Origin: Collimonas sp. UBA1456
GTDB lineage: Bacteria > Pseudomonadota > Gammaproteobacteria > Burkholderiales > Burkholderiaceae_D
DNA: 7,072 bases
Direction of reading: 5' to 3'
Assembly: GCA_002325825.1 (NCBI GenBank)
Contig: DCSW01000005.1
Span: 1-7,072, forward strand
A program made the translations under genes and the position numbers. Shown here piece by piece: positions 6,956-7,072 of this stretch. Under the pieces are notes generated by a model. That model ran no database searches, was not told where the DNA came from, and saw only the letters and a program-made list of their open reading frames with translations. Numbering within the stretch: the first letter of the stretch is position 1; every line of letters begins with the position of its first letter.

Positions 6956-7072
6956 ATGCTATTTTAGATATTGAAATAGAAGCGATTGTCAATGCCGGAA
7001 TGAGGATGTACCAATTTGGGTTAATAAATAGAGCTGTTCAGGTCCTGAATTTTTCTCTTTTCACCCCACCTT
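6956..7072. other. Downstream intergenic stretch, no gene recognised
   Basis: This A+T-rich sequence contains no credible coding frame. The only structure seen is the short palindrome TTCAGG-T-CCTGAA at 7037-7049. Its one-base centre rules out a hairpin, so if it means anything it is a protein-binding site. It is followed by a pyrimidine-rich run at the window edge. Confidence 0.4.

Noticed and set aside
6776..6967. Separate small gene overlapping the end of ilvC and the terminator
   Set aside because: It is out of frame with clear IlvC homology and reads through the hairpin; no recognisable protein.

Overview
The window looks like a piece of a decaying bacterial chromosome, most likely from a host-restricted betaproteobacterium (order Burkholderiales, perhaps Oxalobacteraceae-like). 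The taxon is an inference from the character of the recognisable proteins, since no search could be run. One gene is intact. Six others are recognisable only as remnants with premature stops, frameshifts and internal deletions. No CRISPR array, insertion sequence, phage gene, rRNA or tRNA was recognised.

Layout: (1) 57-870, + strand, remnant of a LysR-type regulator. (2) 878-1897 and 1894-2867, - strand, remnants of egtB and egtD. They form a former two-gene ergothioneine operon (egtD first) whose reading frames still overlap by ATGA. (3) 2868-3187, a divergent spacer with no gene and two perfect-arm dyads. (4) 3188-5005, + strand, an intact 605-residue MsbA-like ABC exporter half-transporter with all nucleotide-binding motifs. 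(5) About 5039-5854, + strand, remnant of an Old Yellow Enzyme family (YqjM-like) NADH:flavin oxidoreductase. (6) 5876-6442, - strand, the effector domain of a second LysR-type regulator, missing its DNA-binding half. (7) 6462 to about 6924, + strand, the C-terminal part of ilvC (class I ketol-acid reductoisomerase), missing its NADPH domain. It is joined head to head with the second lysR remnant and followed at once by a terminator-like inverted repeat. (8) 6956-7072, no gene recognised.

The biological picture is loss of ergothioneine synthesis, two regulators, an ene-reductase and, at this locus, branched-chain amino-acid synthesis, while one membrane exporter stays under selection. Many stops fall where a tryptophan is expected, mostly TGA but also TAG, as G-to-A mutation of TGG would produce. 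No new multi-gene system was found. The most useful leads are the selectively retained exporter, the stop-at-Trp pattern, the lysR/ilvC deletion junction and the dyads in the divergent spacer.
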